A DNA stretch of 64,000 bases from Chryseobacterium sp. HSC-36S06. Its GTDB lineage: Bacteria > Bacteroidota > Bacteroidia > Flavobacteriales > Weeksellaceae. The notes under the pieces were generated by a model. The model did not search any database. It saw only the letters and a list, made by a program, of their open reading frames with translations, and had not been told where the DNA came from. Location: the NCBI RefSeq assembly GCF_024171485.1, contig NZ_JALJZX010000003.1, positions 186,001 to 250,000 of the forward strand, in the 5' to 3' direction. Within the stretch, counting starts at the first letter, position 1. Each line of letters starts with the position of its first letter. A program made the translations under genes and the position numbers. Below are positions 17,650 through 27,585 of the stretch, piece by piece.

Positions 17650-19662
17650 TTATTTATAACTTCTTGTTTTCACTTCGATGTTCTCGTAAATGAGTTCTTC
17701 TTTGTGCATCACTTCCTGGTTGATGTCTTCTCCCTGATATTCCCATGCAGCAACATATTTGAAGTTCTGGTCATCTCTTTCTGCCTCACCTTCCGGTGTT
17801 GCGTGATCCCAACGGAAATGTCCGCCGCAGGATTCCTCTCTCTTCAAAGCATCGAGGGCCATCAGCTGTCCTAATTCAAGGAAATCTGCAACTCTAAGTG
17901 CTTTTTCAAGCTCCATATTCATCTCTTCGTTGGTACCAGGTACTTTTACATTTTTCCAGAAATCATTTCTTACTTCTTCGATTTCTTTGATGGCTTCTTT
18001 TAATCCTTCCGGAGTTCTTCCCATTCCCACCTTATTCCACATAATGTGTCCTAATTTCTTGTGGAAATAATCTACCGTATGTGTTCCTTTATTGTTGATG
18101 AAGAAATCAATCTTATCCTGAACTTCTTTCTCAGCGGCATCGAAATCTGCAGTATTGGTAGGAATTGAGCCTGTTCTGATATCTGCTGAAAGATAATCTG
18201 CAATCGTATATGGAAGAACGAAATAACCGTCCGCCAGACCCTGCATCAGTGCAGAAGCACCCAATCTGTTCGCTCCGTGATCCGAGAAATTAGCTTCACC
18301 TAGAACAAAACATCCCGGAATGGAAGACTGCAGGTTATAATCAACCCAAACACCACCCATGGTATAGTGAACCGCAGGATAAATCTTCATTGGAGTTACA
18401 TATGGATTCTCGCCGGTGATTTTTTCGTACATCACGAAAAGGTTACCGTACTTTTCTTCGATCCAGGCTTTCCCTAAATCATAAATCTGCTGATCTGTAG
18501 GATTATGAATATTTTTCTCAAGGGCTGCCTCGCGGCCTTTTTTAGTAATTTCTGTAGAGAAATCTAAATAAACACCTTCTTTAGTATCATTATTTTCAAT
18601 ACCGAAACCGGCATCACATCTTTCCTTTGCTGCTCTTGAAGCCACATCACGCGGAACCAGGTTTCCGAAAGCTGGATATCTTCTTTCCAGATAATAATCG
18701 CGGTTTTCTTCCGGAATACTTTCTGCCCTGAGCTTTCCTTCACGAATTGCCACAGCATCTTCTATATTTTTAGGAACCCAGATTCTTCCCGAGTTTCTTA
18801 AGGATTCAGACATCAAAGTCAGTTTCGACTGTTGTGTTCCGTGAACCGGAATACAGGTCGGGTGAATCTGTACATAACAAGGATTTGCGAAATACGCTCC
18901 TTTTTTATGAATTTTCCATGCTGCAGAAACATTGGAGCCCATTGCGTTGGTCGAAAGGAAATAAACATTGCCGTAGCCTCCGGAAGCAATTACTACAGCA
19001 TGTGCAGAATGTCTTTCGATTTCTCCGGTGACAAGGTTTCTTGCGATAATCCCTCTTGCTTTTCCGTCAACAATTACCAGTTCAAGCATTTCGTGACGGT
19101 TGTACATCTTGATCCTTCCTTTCCCAATCTGGCGGCTCATGGCAGAATAAGCTCCCAAAAGCAGTTGCTGCCCAGTTTGCCCTTTTGCGTAAAAAGTTCT
19201 TTTTACCTGAACTCCACCGAACGAACGGTTATCAAGCTGACCACCGTATTCTCTTCCGAACGGTACGCCCTGTGCTACACACTGGTCGATAATATTTGCA
19301 GAAACTTCTGCCAAACGGTAAACATTAGCCTCTCTTGCGCGATAATCTCCACCTTTAATGGTATCGTAAAACAGACGGTAAGTTGAATCTCCGTCGCCCT
19401 GATAGTTTTTTGCAGCATTAATGCCACCCTGCGCAGCAATAGAGTGCGCTCTTCTAGGTGAATCCTGATAGCAGAATGCCTTTACATTATAGCCCTGCTC
19501 TGCAAGTGTTGCAGCGGCAGAACCACCTGCCAAACCTGTTCCCACAACGATAATATCAATTTTATCGCGGTTGTTCGGGGCAACCAGGTTCATGTGATTT
19601 TTATGATTAGTCCACTTTTCCGCTAACGGACCGTGTGGGATTTTTGAATCTAATTTGCTCAT
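17650..19662 (-). CDS. sdhA: Succinate dehydrogenase / fumarate reductase flavoprotein subunit
   Basis: Oxidises succinate to fumarate with covalently bound FAD, in the TCA cycle at the inner membrane. The 670 residues contain the dinucleotide-binding [20 protein letters not shown] near residue 40, the flavin-attachment region [12 protein letters not shown] near 72, and the substrate-site signatures HPTCIPV and [27 protein letters not shown] lies near 475. It lies between sdhC (54 bases upstream) and sdhB (22 bases downstream). The spacer to sdhC contains a heptamer-type inverted repeat. Confidence 0.95.
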   Translation of the reverse strand: MSKLDSKIPHGPLAEKWTNHKNHMNLVAPNNRDKIDIIVVGTGLAGGSAAATLAEQGYNVKAFCYQDSPRRAHSIAAQGGINAAKNYQGDGDSTYRLFYDTIKGGDYRAREANVYRLAEVSANIIDQCVAQGVPFGREYGGQLDNRSFGGVQVKRTFYAKGQTGQQLLLGAYSAMSRQIGKGRIKMYNRHEMLELVIVDGKARGIIARNLVTGEIERHSAHAVVIASGGYGNVYFLSTNAMGSNVSAAWKIHKKGAYFANPCYVQIHPTCIPVHGTQQSKLTLMSESLRNSGRIWVPKNIEDAVAIREGKLRAESIPEENRDYYLERRYPAFGNLVPRDVASRAAKERCDAGFGIENNDTKEGVYLDFSTEITKKGREAALEKNIHNPTDQQIYDLGKAWIEEKYGNLFVMYEKITGENPYVTPMKIYPAVHYTMGGVWVDYNLQSSIPGCFVLGEANFSDHGANRLGASALMQGLADGYFVLPYTIADYLSADIRTGSIPTNTADFDAAEKEVQDKIDFFINNKGTHTVDYFHKKLGHIMWNKVGMGRTPEGLKEAIKEIEEVRNDFWKNVKVPGTNEEMNMELEKALRVADFLELGQLMALDALKREESCGGHFRWDHATPEGEAERDDQNFKYVAAWEYQGEDINQEVMHKEELIYENIEVKTRSYK

Positions 19663-19665
19663 TTT

Positions 19666-19715
19666 TAGAAATTTTAAATTTTAAATTTTAGATTTTGAAT
19701 GATTCAAAACTTAAA
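19666..19715. repeat. AT-rich inverted heptamer array between sdhC and sdhA
   Basis: Tandem 7-base units of the TTTTAAA / TTTTAGA / TTTTGAA type lead to a centre at GAATGATTC, then the complement follows. The 17-base arms around the centre match at 15 positions. This has the same architecture as the arrays at 4610, 41429 and 46131, but made only of A/T-rich units. Confidence 0.55.
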
Positions 19716-19716
19716 A

Positions 19717-20382
19717 TTAAGACTGAGTTAAAAAGTGATACAGTGCAATGATGATAAATCCTGCAGGAATCAGAATAGAATACCAAGTTCCAAGAGCTTT
19801 GATTACCGGAGTATATTTAGGATGTCTTGCGCCTACCGACTGAAAAGACGACTGGAAACCATGCGCCAAGTGCAATCCCAAAAGAACGAATGCGATGATA
19901 TAAAATATCACCCGCCAGGCATCAGCAAATTTCGCGTGCAGTTCGTGCCAGAATCTTTCATTGTCCGGAGTGTTTGCTTCAATGTACTTGAAATTGATCT
20001 CGTGCCACCAGAAATCATACATGTGAAGGCCCAAAAAAGCCAAAACCACCAAACCAGAAATAATCATGTTTCGCGACGTCCATGTAGAATTGGCGGAACC
20101 GTTGTTTACTGCGTACTGTACCGGTCTTGCACTTCTGTTCTTAAGTTCCAAAACAAAACCCATTACGAAGTGAAAAATCACCGCAAACCCAAGAACTGGC
20201 TGCATCAGAAACTGAATCAAAGGATTGTATCCCATAAATTCGGAAGCCGAGTTGAATGCTTCTGGACTGAAAACTGAGATTAAATTCACCGAAAGGTGCA
20301 TGATAAGGAATATGAGCAAAAACATTGCAGACAATGCCATTGCGTACTTTCTACCAATAGTAGAACTTGTTAATCCTGCCAT
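19717..20382 (-). CDS. sdhC: Succinate dehydrogenase cytochrome b subunit
   Basis: A single-polypeptide, five-helix membrane anchor of complex II that binds haem and quinone, as in the B-type enzymes of Bacteroidota. The start is taken at ATG 20382 (MAGLTSSTIGRKYAMALSA), where the family N-terminus begins; an in-frame start nine codons earlier is less likely. Membrane segments fall near residues 15-38, 60-82, 105-125, 155-177 and 200-218. Likely haem/quinone histidines include those in FLIMHLSVN, FHFVMGF, GLHMYDF and LGLHLAHGF. TAACTTTG (minus, 20407-20414) is 24 bases upstream of the ATG. Confidence 0.92.
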   Translation of the reverse strand: MAGLTSSTIGRKYAMALSAMFLLIFLIMHLSVNLISVFSPEAFNSASEFMGYNPLIQFLMQPVLGFAVIFHFVMGFVLELKNRSARPVQYAVNNGSANSTWTSRNMIISGLVVLAFLGLHMYDFWWHEINFKYIEANTPDNERFWHELHAKFADAWRVIFYIIAFVLLGLHLAHGFQSSFQSVGARHPKYTPVIKALGTWYSILIPAGFIIIALYHFLTQS

Positions 20383-20406
20383 AATATTGTTTAAATTGAA
20401 TTTCCA

Positions 20407-20414
20407 CAAAGTTA
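20407..20414 (-). promoter_or_regulatory. Promoter -7 box of the sdhCAB operon
   Basis: The minus strand reads TAACTTTG, matching TAnnTTTG, 24 bases before sdhC. Confidence 0.55.
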
Positions 20415-20522
20415 AAAAAATGTTAAGGTATGCGAAGATGAGAAATGTCAGAAAATTTTAGTTTGTAATACTTCTAAATAAGACCATGCCATTTAAAGGT
20501 ACTGATTAGCAACTCCCAAATT

Positions 20523-22292
20523 CTATTTCAAATGATAATCTTTACCATTGATGACAATCTTTTCAATCTCATCAGCAAGGATTATAATCTCAAACTTTTT
20601 CGTCCTGCGGGAAGTAAGATAAGGCTCAATGACAAACTTTTCGATTTTGGGATAATTAGCATTTCTCTTCATAACAAACTGTACCTTATCTTTCTTTTTC
20701 ACTGAAATTATCTTTTCCTTATAGTAGGAATGCTCAAGAACTTCATTCGTGTGCAGCGCTTTGTAGTTGATTAAAAATCTCAGTACTATAAATGTAAGTA
20801 TAAAATAAGAAATACGCAGAACGTTTTTCAATGTAAAATTTTTTATTGCGAATCTTAAAAACCAGACCACTAAAAAGGCCACAAAAACTTCAGGCAGTGT
20901 CATCGGGATCATTTTATAAAATGCAAAATCAATATCAGCGAAAAAATGAATAGTTTTTAAAGTGCCTGTGACTGCAGCATCATAAACTTGATCCAGCCAT
21001 TCAATGTGCAAAGAAAATTCGATCAAGACAGTCATTAACAGTGAAAACACGATCATAATTTCAGAAAACGGAATCACAATAAGATTGGCTATAATAGAGA
21101 TTGCCGAATATTGATGGAAATAATAAATCACCAGCGGAAGCGTCGCAATCTGTGCCGCGAAACTTATCGATACTACGTTCACCATAAAATTCTGGAAGTT
21201 GTTTTTAGGTTTCGGCAAATATTTCAGGATCGGTTGATTCAGCCAGAATATTCCGAAAACCGCCGCAAAACTTAATTGAAAACCCACATCAAAAAACTGA
21301 TTCGTATCTACAATTAATATAGAAAAAGCCGCAACCGCCATTGCGTGCAGCAAATCGGGTTTACGCTGCAGCACAACCGAAATATAATAAGCTGAGATCA
21401 TAATACAGCTGCGTACCACAGAGCTCCCGTAATCAATAAATACAGCAAATGCCCAGATGAGAATAAGCGAAATAATGATTTTGTAATTTCTGTATCCTGG
21501 CGGGAATAACGGCTTCAAAACCAAAAGAATCAACCAAAAGATAATTGCCATATGCGATCCGGAAATTGCCAGGACGTGCATCAAACCAGATTTGGTGAAA
21601 TCCTGAACCGTTTCGGCATCCATTTCAGTACGGTCTGCGAGGATGATGCCTTTCGTAAATTCCCGGGCGCGCTTGCTGAAATTGGCGCGGTCTATTTTAC
21701 CCAGACTTGCGAGTCTTTTCTGCCTGATTTTCTCAGAAAAAGTTAAATCATTTCTTAAACCGCTGCGAAAAGAATTTGGCAGATAGGCTTGAAAATAAAT
21801 ATCCTTGCGGGACAGATATTTTGCATAATCGAACTGAAAATCGCTGTACGGTTTCTGCAGCGGGTTAATGTAGGCTTCGGCTTTGTAATAATAAAGGAAA
21901 TTCAGTTCATCTTCCGATTTCGGGACAGAAAGTACACTTAAAAACGGTTGCTTTTCCTTCCACGCAGCAATTTCATAGCGGCGGTTCTTTTCGTTGGAAT
22001 TCAGTTTCTTAGTGATTTTGAAAACAATATATTCTTTACTCTTCAAATCCGGAAGAGGAGGTTTTTTTGAATTCAGAAAATGAGCGGTGATTCCTAAAGA
22101 AAAGAAGAGGATAAACACCGAAAGATGCCGGAATCTGTGCAGATAGTAATTTTTAATTACATAAAAACCCAGCAGTAGAAAACTGAAAACCAGCAGCATA
22201 CAAATATACCGCAGTTTCAGCGAAACAAAATCCTGCAGAAGAATTCCAAGGATAAAACAAATGCAGAGAATAAGTAAAGGTTGTTTATGCAA
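20523..22292 (-). CDS. comEC: ComEC/Rec2-type competence membrane protein
   Basis: Putative inner-membrane channel for single-stranded DNA uptake during transformation. The 589 residues show a short hydrophobic N-terminus, a soluble segment (about 80-200) of the DUF4131 kind, then the competence domain with its signature GLMHVLAISGSHMAII near residue 235 and a run of membrane helices to about 500. The metallo-beta-lactamase-like C-terminal domain of full-length Bacillus ComEC is absent; the last ~90 residues are charged and unrelated, giving a shorter form. It lies 54 bases downstream of lpxB and is probably co-transcribed. Actual competence cannot be inferred from one gene. Confidence 0.85.
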   Translation of the reverse strand: MHKQPLLILCICFILGILLQDFVSLKLRYICMLLVFSFLLLGFYVIKNYYLHRFRHLSVFILFFSLGITAHFLNSKKPPLPDLKSKEYIVFKITKKLNSNEKNRRYEIAAWKEKQPFLSVLSVPKSEDELNFLYYYKAEAYINPLQKPYSDFQFDYAKYLSRKDIYFQAYLPNSFRSGLRNDLTFSEKIRQKRLASLGKIDRANFSKRAREFTKGIILADRTEMDAETVQDFTKSGLMHVLAISGSHMAIIFWLILLVLKPLFPPGYRNYKIIISLILIWAFAVFIDYGSSVVRSCIMISAYYISVVLQRKPDLLHAMAVAAFSILIVDTNQFFDVGFQLSFAAVFGIFWLNQPILKYLPKPKNNFQNFMVNVVSISFAAQIATLPLVIYYFHQYSAISIIANLIVIPFSEIMIVFSLLMTVLIEFSLHIEWLDQVYDAAVTGTLKTIHFFADIDFAFYKMIPMTLPEVFVAFLVVWFLRFAIKNFTLKNVLRISYFILTFIVLRFLINYKALHTNEVLEHSYYKEKIISVKKKDKVQFVMKRNANYPKIEKFVIEPYLTSRRTKKFEIIILADEIEKIVINGKDYHLK

Positions 22293-22346
22293 GGTGATTT
22301 TTATCCGTAAAAGTATTGATCTTTACGTTCAAAATTCACCGTAAAA

Positions 22347-23453
22347 TCACCCTTTCACAATTATATCAGCGGCCTGGTCGCTGGCGCCCTTGCCGCCTAA
22401 TTTTTGGCGTAGAAATTCGAAATTATCGAGCATATTCTGTCTGGTTTCCCCTACTAAAATCGCATTCAGTTCCTTTACCAGGTTTTCGGTGTTCAGCTCA
22501 TTCTGTATAAGTTCGGTCACAATTTCCTCATCCATGATTAAATTCACCAGCGATATATATTTGATATTCTTTACTACCCTTTTACCGATTTCGTAAGAAA
22601 TTCTGCTGCTTCGGTAGCAAACGACTTCGGGAATATTGAGCAAAGCAGTTTCCAATGTTGCCGTACCCGAGGTGACCAAAGCGGCCTTCGAACACCTCAG
22701 CAGATCATAGGTTTTATTCGACACAAAATGAACATTATCGTCAACATATTTCTGATAAAATTCTTCAGGCAAACTTGGTGCACCAGCGATTACAAACTGA
22801 TAATCCTTAAAAAACGGCCTTACAGAAAGCATCAGTTCCAGCATTTTAGTGACTTCCTGTTCGCGGGATCCTGGCAGTAAAGCGATAATTTCCTTCCCGT
22901 TTAAGTTATGTTCTTCCTTGAATTTCTGAACATCAATTACTGGTAAATCTGAAATCGCATCCAGCAAAGGATGACCCACAAAATGGGTATCAACCTGATG
23001 TTTCCTGTAAAATTCCTTTTCGAACGGAAGAATCACAAGCATCTCATCTACAAAATTCTTAATCTTCTCAACACGCCCTTCCTTCCACGCCCAAAGCTGT
23101 GGAGAAATATAATAGACTACCTTTATTCCCAGTGTTTTCGCAAACTCTGCAATTCTTAAATTAAAACCGGGATAATCTACCAAAATCAGCACATCTGGCT
23201 TGTATAGTTGGATGTCGTTTTTGCAGAGTTTAATATTCTTTAAAATCGTTCTCAGGTTTTTAGCTACTTCCAGAAAACCCATGAAAGCAAGATCCCGATA
23301 ATGTTTTACCGGCTCCGTTCCGGCAACGTTAGTCATTAAATCTCCGCCCCAAAAACGGAATTCAGCCTCAGAATCTTTCTGAAGAATCGATTTCATGAGA
23401 TTAGATGCGTGAAGGTCTCCGGAGGCTTCTCCGGCAATGATATAGTATTTCAC
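22347..23453 (-). CDS. lpxB: Lipid-A-disaccharide synthase
   Basis: Family-19 glycosyltransferase joining UDP-2,3-diacylglucosamine and lipid X to form the lipid A disaccharide, at the inner membrane. The 368 residues start with MKYYIIAGEASGDLHAS, the hallmark GEASGD motif. YYISPQLWAWKEGR lies near 115, LLPGSREQEV near 200 and the donor-site region LVTSGTATLETALLN near 260. It is divergent from the DUF2480 gene, with a 44-base shared upstream region, and precedes comEC. Confidence 0.95.
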   Translation of the reverse strand: MKYYIIAGEASGDLHASNLMKSILQKDSEAEFRFWGGDLMTNVAGTEPVKHYRDLAFMGFLEVAKNLRTILKNIKLCKNDIQLYKPDVLILVDYPGFNLRIAEFAKTLGIKVVYYISPQLWAWKEGRVEKIKNFVDEMLVILPFEKEFYRKHQVDTHFVGHPLLDAISDLPVIDVQKFKEEHNLNGKEIIALLPGSREQEVTKMLELMLSVRPFFKDYQFVIAGAPSLPEEFYQKYVDDNVHFVSNKTYDLLRCSKAALVTSGTATLETALLNIPEVVCYRSSRISYEIGKRVVKNIKYISLVNLIMDEEIVTELIQNELNTENLVKELNAILVGETRQNMLDNFEFLRQKLGGKGASDQAADIIVKG

Positions 23454-23468
23454 TTGGTTTTAAAATTG

Positions 23469-23476
23469 TAATTTTG
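23469..23476 (+). promoter_or_regulatory. Promoter -7 box of the DUF2480 gene
   Basis: TAATTTTG matches TAnnTTTG and ends 21 bases before the ATG at 23498. Confidence 0.55.
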
Positions 23477-23497
23477 CTCAAAGATAAAGATAAAAAA

Positions 23498-24007
23498 ATG
23501 TCAGAAGATTTTGAAATTAAAAATAAAATATCCGAAAGTGGGCTGGTGAATTTCGACCTTTCCCAATTGATGCCAAAAGGCAGAAGAATCGGCGTTGACC
23601 TGAAGAATTTTCTCTTTGAGGGAATGATTCTTAAAGAAAAAGATTTCCGCGAAAAAGTAGCGGCAATAAATCCTTTAGATTTTAAAGACGCTTACGTTTA
23701 CATTTATAATTCTGCTGATGCCATCGTTCCGCTCTGGGCGTACTTTCTGCTTACCGCAAAAATTACCGACGAAGCCAGAAAAATTATTTTCGGCAACCGC
23801 GAAGATTTAGAAGTCCTACTCATGCACAACGCTGTGCAGACTTATGATTTTACAGATTTAACGGACAAACGGGTTCTGGTAAAAGGCTGCTCGGACATCA
23901 ATATCCCGGAAAACGCGTACATCGAGCTTGTGGAACAGCTTAAACCGATTGTAAAATCGCTGATGTTTGGCGAAGCCTGCTCGAATGTTCCGATTTTTAA
24001 AAATTAA
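23498..24007 (+). CDS. DUF2480 family protein
   Basis: A cytoplasmic protein of 169 residues from ATG 23498 (MSEDFEIKNKI). The in-frame start at 23474 is rejected because it would overlap the promoter. It contains the RRIGVDLKNFLFEGMILKEKDFR segment and a later GCSDINIPENAYIEL motif; by recollection these are typical of the DUF2480 family of Bacteroidota. No catalytic motif is known. It is divergent from lpxB and followed 96 bases later by the DUF937 gene on the same strand; a link between them is not established. Confidence 0.75.
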   Translation: MSEDFEIKNKISESGLVNFDLSQLMPKGRRIGVDLKNFLFEGMILKEKDFREKVAAINPLDFKDAYVYIYNSADAIVPLWAYFLLTAKITDEARKIIFGNREDLEVLLMHNAVQTYDFTDLTDKRVLVKGCSDINIPENAYIELVEQLKPIVKSLMFGEACSNVPIFKN

Positions 24008-24103
24008 ACTTTAACAGTATTTTATTAATCTGTAAACCTGATGGCGGAACGGTTTTTGGTAACTTTGGGAATAATCCTTTTTAAACACCAAAAAAAATAA
24101 ATT

Positions 24104-24766
24104 ATGAACTTAATTGATTTAATCACCGGAAATGCCGGAAATCAGGTAGCTTCTCAGGCTCAGAACAAATTCGGCATCGAGAAAAACCAAATCATCGCTC
24201 TTATGGCAGTAGCCGCTCCCCTGGTCATCTCTTATTTACGAAAAAAATCACAGGAAGACCCCAATGAAGCCGAAGCTTTAAACAATGCACTCGACAAAGA
24301 TCACGACGGAAGTATTTTAGATAATCCAGCTCAGGTTGAAGCAAGACAGCAGGAAGGCGGCTCGATTCTGGACCATATTTTTGGCGGTCAGAAGTCGCAG
24401 GTTGAAAACCAGTTATCGCAAAATACAGGAATTTCAATGGATAAAATAGGGCCGGTTCTTGCAATGCTTGCACCACTGATCATGGGCTACATTGGTAAAG
24501 AAAAACAGTCGAGCGGGGTAAATTCGGGCGGCGGACTTGGAGATTTACTGGGCGGAATTTTAGGCGGTGCGCAGAATCAGGCGCAGGCAGAACCATCAAA
24601 TCCTTTGAACGATATTTTAGGTAGTGTGCTTGGAGGCGGTTCTCAGCAGTCTTCAGGAAACCCACTTAATGACATTCTAGGCAGTGTTTTGGGTGGTACA
24701 AACAACCAGCAACAGCAGCAAGGAGGTTTGGGCGGTCTTTTAGGAAGCATTTTAGGAGGGAAATAG
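24104..24766 (+). CDS. DUF937 domain protein with Gly-rich repeats
   Basis: A 220-residue protein. The first ~130 residues form the helical DUF937 domain (NQIIALMAVAAPLVISYLRKKS; MDKIGPVLAMLAPLIMGYIGK). The last ~85 residues are low complexity, with two near-perfect copies of NPLNDILGSVLGG and shorter LLGGILGG / LLGSILGG units. The repeats are mirrored in the DNA (about 24594-24765). DUF937 proteins have no agreed function; YidB is a distant relative. It ends just before a terminator shared with the THX gene on the other strand. Confidence 0.8.
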   Translation: MNLIDLITGNAGNQVASQAQNKFGIEKNQIIALMAVAAPLVISYLRKKSQEDPNEAEALNNALDKDHDGSILDNPAQVEARQQEGGSILDHIFGGQKSQVENQLSQNTGISMDKIGPVLAMLAPLIMGYIGKEKQSSGVNSGGGLGDLLGGILGGAQNQAQAEPSNPLNDILGSVLGGGSQQSSGNPLNDILGSVLGGTNNQQQQQGGLGGLLGSILGGK

Positions 24767-24785
24767 CCTCTTTTAAAATAAAAAA

Positions 24786-24811
24786 CCGAAGATTATTCTT
24801 CGGTTTTTTTT
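24786..24811. terminator. Bidirectional terminator between the DUF937 and THX genes
   Basis: CCGAAGA (24786-24792) pairs with TCTTCGG (24797-24803), with A5 before and T8 after. The stop codon of the minus-strand THX gene (24793-24795) lies in the loop, so the last codons of that gene form part of the hairpin. Confidence 0.88.
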
Positions 24812-25092
24812 GTTTTCGCAGCTTTGGGTTTAGCCTCTTTCGTCTCTGATTTTTCGGCCTTAGGTTTTGCCGCAGCTTTAGGTTTAGATTCGCTGGGCAT
24901 TTCAGCGTTTTCAGATTTCTCTGTCGGATAGCCCACTTCTTTTCTTACTTTGACTTTCGAGTCTTTCTTCTCCTCTTCATTCAAAACCTTTACCGGAATA
25001 TTCTTTACGGATTTCGATTTTCGTGGTCTTTTTTTACCATAACTTCCTGCAGTTACTTTTCCCCGTCTGGATTTCTGATCTCCTTTTCCCAT
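24793..25092 (-). CDS. 30S ribosomal protein THX with long Lys/Ala/Glu tail
   Basis: The N-terminus MGKGDQKSRRGKVTAGSYGKKRPRK is typical of the THX protein, which sits in the 30S head and stabilises RNA helices. THX proteins are usually only 25-50 residues, whereas this one has 99. From about residue 30 it continues as a charged low-complexity tail rich in Lys, Ala and Glu (KPKAAAKPKAEKSETKEAK). The tail resembles those on L17 and S2 in this window. The stop codon lies inside the loop of the bidirectional terminator, so translation runs into that hairpin. It is a single gene between two transcription units. Confidence 0.8.
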   Translation of the reverse strand: MGKGDQKSRRGKVTAGSYGKKRPRKSKSVKNIPVKVLNEEEKKDSKVKVRKEVGYPTEKSENAEMPSESKPKAAAKPKAEKSETKEAKPKAAKTKKTEE

Positions 25093-25155
25093 AATTAATA
25101 CTGTTTTTTTGTTATTGATTTACACAAAGTTAAGCAAAAATCACACTCGTGGGTT

Positions 25156-25647
25156 CTAAATTCTTACAATTTCAAACTTTCTCTTTTTAAACTTCCGCCA
25201 TTCCCAAGGAGCGATAGGTTCTTTTTCCTGCCAAAGTCCGCGTTTCTTTTTTCTTGCATCCATTTCCAGATCTGCATAATTCTCATTTTTTGAATACCGC
25301 TTGAAATGCCATGCTAAACCGTTCCTCACTAACTCTTTTCCTAAATTCTGGTTCTTATAAAAAATTTCACCGATCCATCTTCCGTTTCTGTCCTTTTTGC
25401 CATTTCCAATTACCACAACAGTCTTTCCAAAACAAAAATCTGAAGCGAACTTTTTTGCCTTAGCCCCATATGGCTGATTTTTCTCCGGCGCATCAATATG
25501 TTCAAGTCTAACAACGATCTGTCTATGTTCATTCAGCACTACAAACGTGTCACCGTCTTTCACTCCAACAACTTTCGCCGTAATTTTCTGTGAAAAACCA
25601 AATCCGTAAAAACACACGCAGAACAATAAAAACAGTAATCTCTTCAT
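25156..25647 (-). CDS. Secreted thermonuclease-like (SNase) protein
   Basis: Staphylococcal-nuclease-fold phosphodiesterase, exported by the signal peptide [20 protein letters not shown] (start 25647; an in-frame start ten codons earlier lacks a good signal sequence). The 163 residues have the family core [13 protein letters not shown] near 28, the catalytic Arg region [20 protein letters not shown] near 50, and a later Arg in [13 protein letters not shown]. The ending [10 protein letters not shown] is typical. It probably degrades extracellular or periplasmic DNA/RNA. It is divergent from aspS. Confidence 0.87.
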   Translation of the reverse strand: MKRLLFLLFCVCFYGFGFSQKITAKVVGVKDGDTFVVLNEHRQIVVRLEHIDAPEKNQPYGAKAKKFASDFCFGKTVVVIGNGKKDRNGRWIGEIFYKNQNLGKELVRNGLAWHFKRYSKNENYADLEMDARKKKRGLWQEKEPIAPWEWRKFKKRKFEIVRI

Positions 25648-25705
25648 ATTTTTTAGCCAGGGCGCAAATCTAAGCATATTAGGTCAGGATTCAAACCAGA
25701 GTGAA

Positions 25706-25735
25706 TTGATTTCCCGTACAAAAAACTTATCTTTG
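25706..25735 (+). promoter_or_regulatory. Promoter of aspS
   Basis: TTG at 25706-25708 (-33) and TATCTTTG at 25728-25735 (-7), spacer 19 bases, followed by CACAC; 36 bases to the ATG. Confidence 0.7.
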
Positions 25736-25771
25736 CACACGATAAAATCTCAACTTTCAAACATCAAATTT

Positions 25772-27526
25772 ATGTTCCGTACGCATACCAACGGCGAGCT
25801 TTCGCTTCAAAATCTTAATGAAAATGTTACGCTTTCAGGCTGGGTTCAAACAATCCGTGATAAAGGATTTATGATTTGGATCGACCTTCGGGACCGTTAC
25901 GGAATTACACAGCTGGTCTTCGATCAGGACCGTTCCTCTGCAGAATTAATGGAAGAAGCTAAAAAGCTCGGACGTGAATTCGTGATTCAGGTTGAAGGAA
26001 AAGTCATTGAAAGAGTTTCAAAAAACCCGAATATTCCTACAGGCGAAATTGAAATTTTAGTTGAAAAGCTTACTGTTCTAAATGAATCCCAGCTTCCGCC
26101 ATTCACCATCGAAGATCAAACCGATGGTGGTGAAGAACTGAGAATGAAATACAGATATTTGGATATCCGCAGAAATCCGGTAAAAGACAAACTGATTTTC
26201 CGTCACAAAATGGCGCAGAAAGTAAGGAACTATCTTTCTGATCAGAATTTTATCGAAGTTGAAACGCCGGTTCTTATTAAATCCACTCCCGAAGGTGCAA
26301 GAGATTTCGTGGTTCCAAGTCGCATGAATCCGGGACAGTTTTACGCGTTGCCGCAATCGCCGCAAACTTTCAAACAGTTGTTGATGATCGGCGGAATGGA
26401 CCGTTATTTCCAGATTGTAAAATGTTTCCGTGACGAGGATTTAAGAGCAGACAGACAGCCTGAGTTTACCCAAATCGATTGCGAAATGGCTTTTGTGGAG
26501 CAGGAAGATGTTCTTGAAATCTTCGAAGGAATGACGGCGACTTTATTGAAAGATATTGCCGGAAAAGAATTCGGAAAATTCCCGAGAATGACTTTCGCTG
26601 ACGCGATGAAAAATTATGGTAATGACAAACCTGATATCCGTTTCGGGATGAAATTCGTGGAAGTAAATGAGTTGGTTAAAGGAAAGGATTTCAAAATATT
26701 TGATGACGCCGAATTGGTTGTCGGAATCAATGTTGAAGGCTGCGCAGATTATACGAGAAAACAAATCGACGAACTCATTGATTGGGTAAAACGTCCGCAA
26801 ATTGGTGCCAACGGAATGATTTGGATTAAATTCCAGAATGACGGCGTTGTAACTTCTTCCGTAAATAAATTTTACAGCGAAGAAGATTTAAAGAAAATTA
26901 CAGAAAAATTCGGAGCAAAAGAAGGAGATTTAATTTTCCTGATGTCCGGAAATGAAAATAAGGTAAGAACCCAACTTTCCGCATTGAGAATGGAACTTGG
27001 GAACCGTTTGGGTTTAAGAAAAGGAAACGAATTCGCGCCACTTTGGGTAATCGATTTCCCGCTGTTGGAATGGGACGAAGAAACCGGAAGATATCATGCA
27101 ATGCACCATCCGTTCACGTCACCAAAACCTGAAGATGTGCACTTACTGGAAACCGAACCGGGAAAAGCCAGAGCAAATGCTTACGATTTAATTCTGAACG
27201 GAAATGAGATCGGCGGCGGATCTGTAAGAATTTTTGATAAAGATTTGCAGGCGAAAATGTTTAATTTTTTAGGATTTACCAAAGAAGACGCAGAAGCACA
27301 GTTTGGATTTTTGATGAACGCTTTCCAGTACGGAGCACCGCCTCACGCAGGTCTGGCTCTAGGTTTCGACCGTTTGGTTGCTATTTTGGACGGCAATGAA
27401 GTCATCCGGGATTACATCGCTTTTCCAAAAAACAATTCCGGAAGAGATGTGATGATTGATGCACCGAGTAAGATTGCTATTGAGCAACTTGATGAACTTT
27501 TCCTTAAAGTAGAAACGAAGGAATAA
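25772..27526 (+). CDS. aspS: Aspartate--tRNA ligase
   Basis: Class II synthetase charging tRNA-Asp. 584 residues from ATG 25772 ([10 protein letters not shown]); an in-frame start 22 codons earlier precedes the promoter and is rejected. N-terminal OB-fold anticodon domain ([22 protein letters not shown]), catalytic core with motif 2 [26 protein letters not shown] near 215, the bacterial GAD insertion, and motif 3 [14 protein letters not shown] near 535. Discriminating versus non-discriminating type was not determined. A terminator follows 19 bases after the stop. Confidence 0.96.
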   Translation: MFRTHTNGELSLQNLNENVTLSGWVQTIRDKGFMIWIDLRDRYGITQLVFDQDRSSAELMEEAKKLGREFVIQVEGKVIERVSKNPNIPTGEIEILVEKLTVLNESQLPPFTIEDQTDGGEELRMKYRYLDIRRNPVKDKLIFRHKMAQKVRNYLSDQNFIEVETPVLIKSTPEGARDFVVPSRMNPGQFYALPQSPQTFKQLLMIGGMDRYFQIVKCFRDEDLRADRQPEFTQIDCEMAFVEQEDVLEIFEGMTATLLKDIAGKEFGKFPRMTFADAMKNYGNDKPDIRFGMKFVEVNELVKGKDFKIFDDAELVVGINVEGCADYTRKQIDELIDWVKRPQIGANGMIWIKFQNDGVVTSSVNKFYSEEDLKKITEKFGAKEGDLIFLMSGNENKVRTQLSALRMELGNRLGLRKGNEFAPLWVIDFPLLEWDEETGRYHAMHHPFTSPKPEDVHLLETEPGKARANAYDLILNGNEIGGGSVRIFDKDLQAKMFNFLGFTKEDAEAQFGFLMNAFQYGAPPHAGLALGFDRLVAILDGNEVIRDYIAFPKNNSGRDVMIDAPSKIAIEQLDELFLKVETKE

Positions 27527-27545
27527 AACGTTCCAAATACATTAT

Positions 27546-27576
27546 AAATCCCGGCAATTCGTCGGGATTTATTTTT
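27546..27576 (+). terminator. Terminator of aspS
   Basis: AAATCCCG (27546-27553) pairs with CGGGATTT (27563-27570), followed by ATTTTTG. It may also serve the SDR gene arriving from the other side. Confidence 0.8.
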
Positions 27577-27585
27577 GAGATGTAT

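Noticed and set aside
18832-19386. 184-codon plus-strand frame opposite sdhA
   Set aside because: Antisense shadow of a strongly conserved gene; Cys/Arg/Phe-rich translation with no domain.
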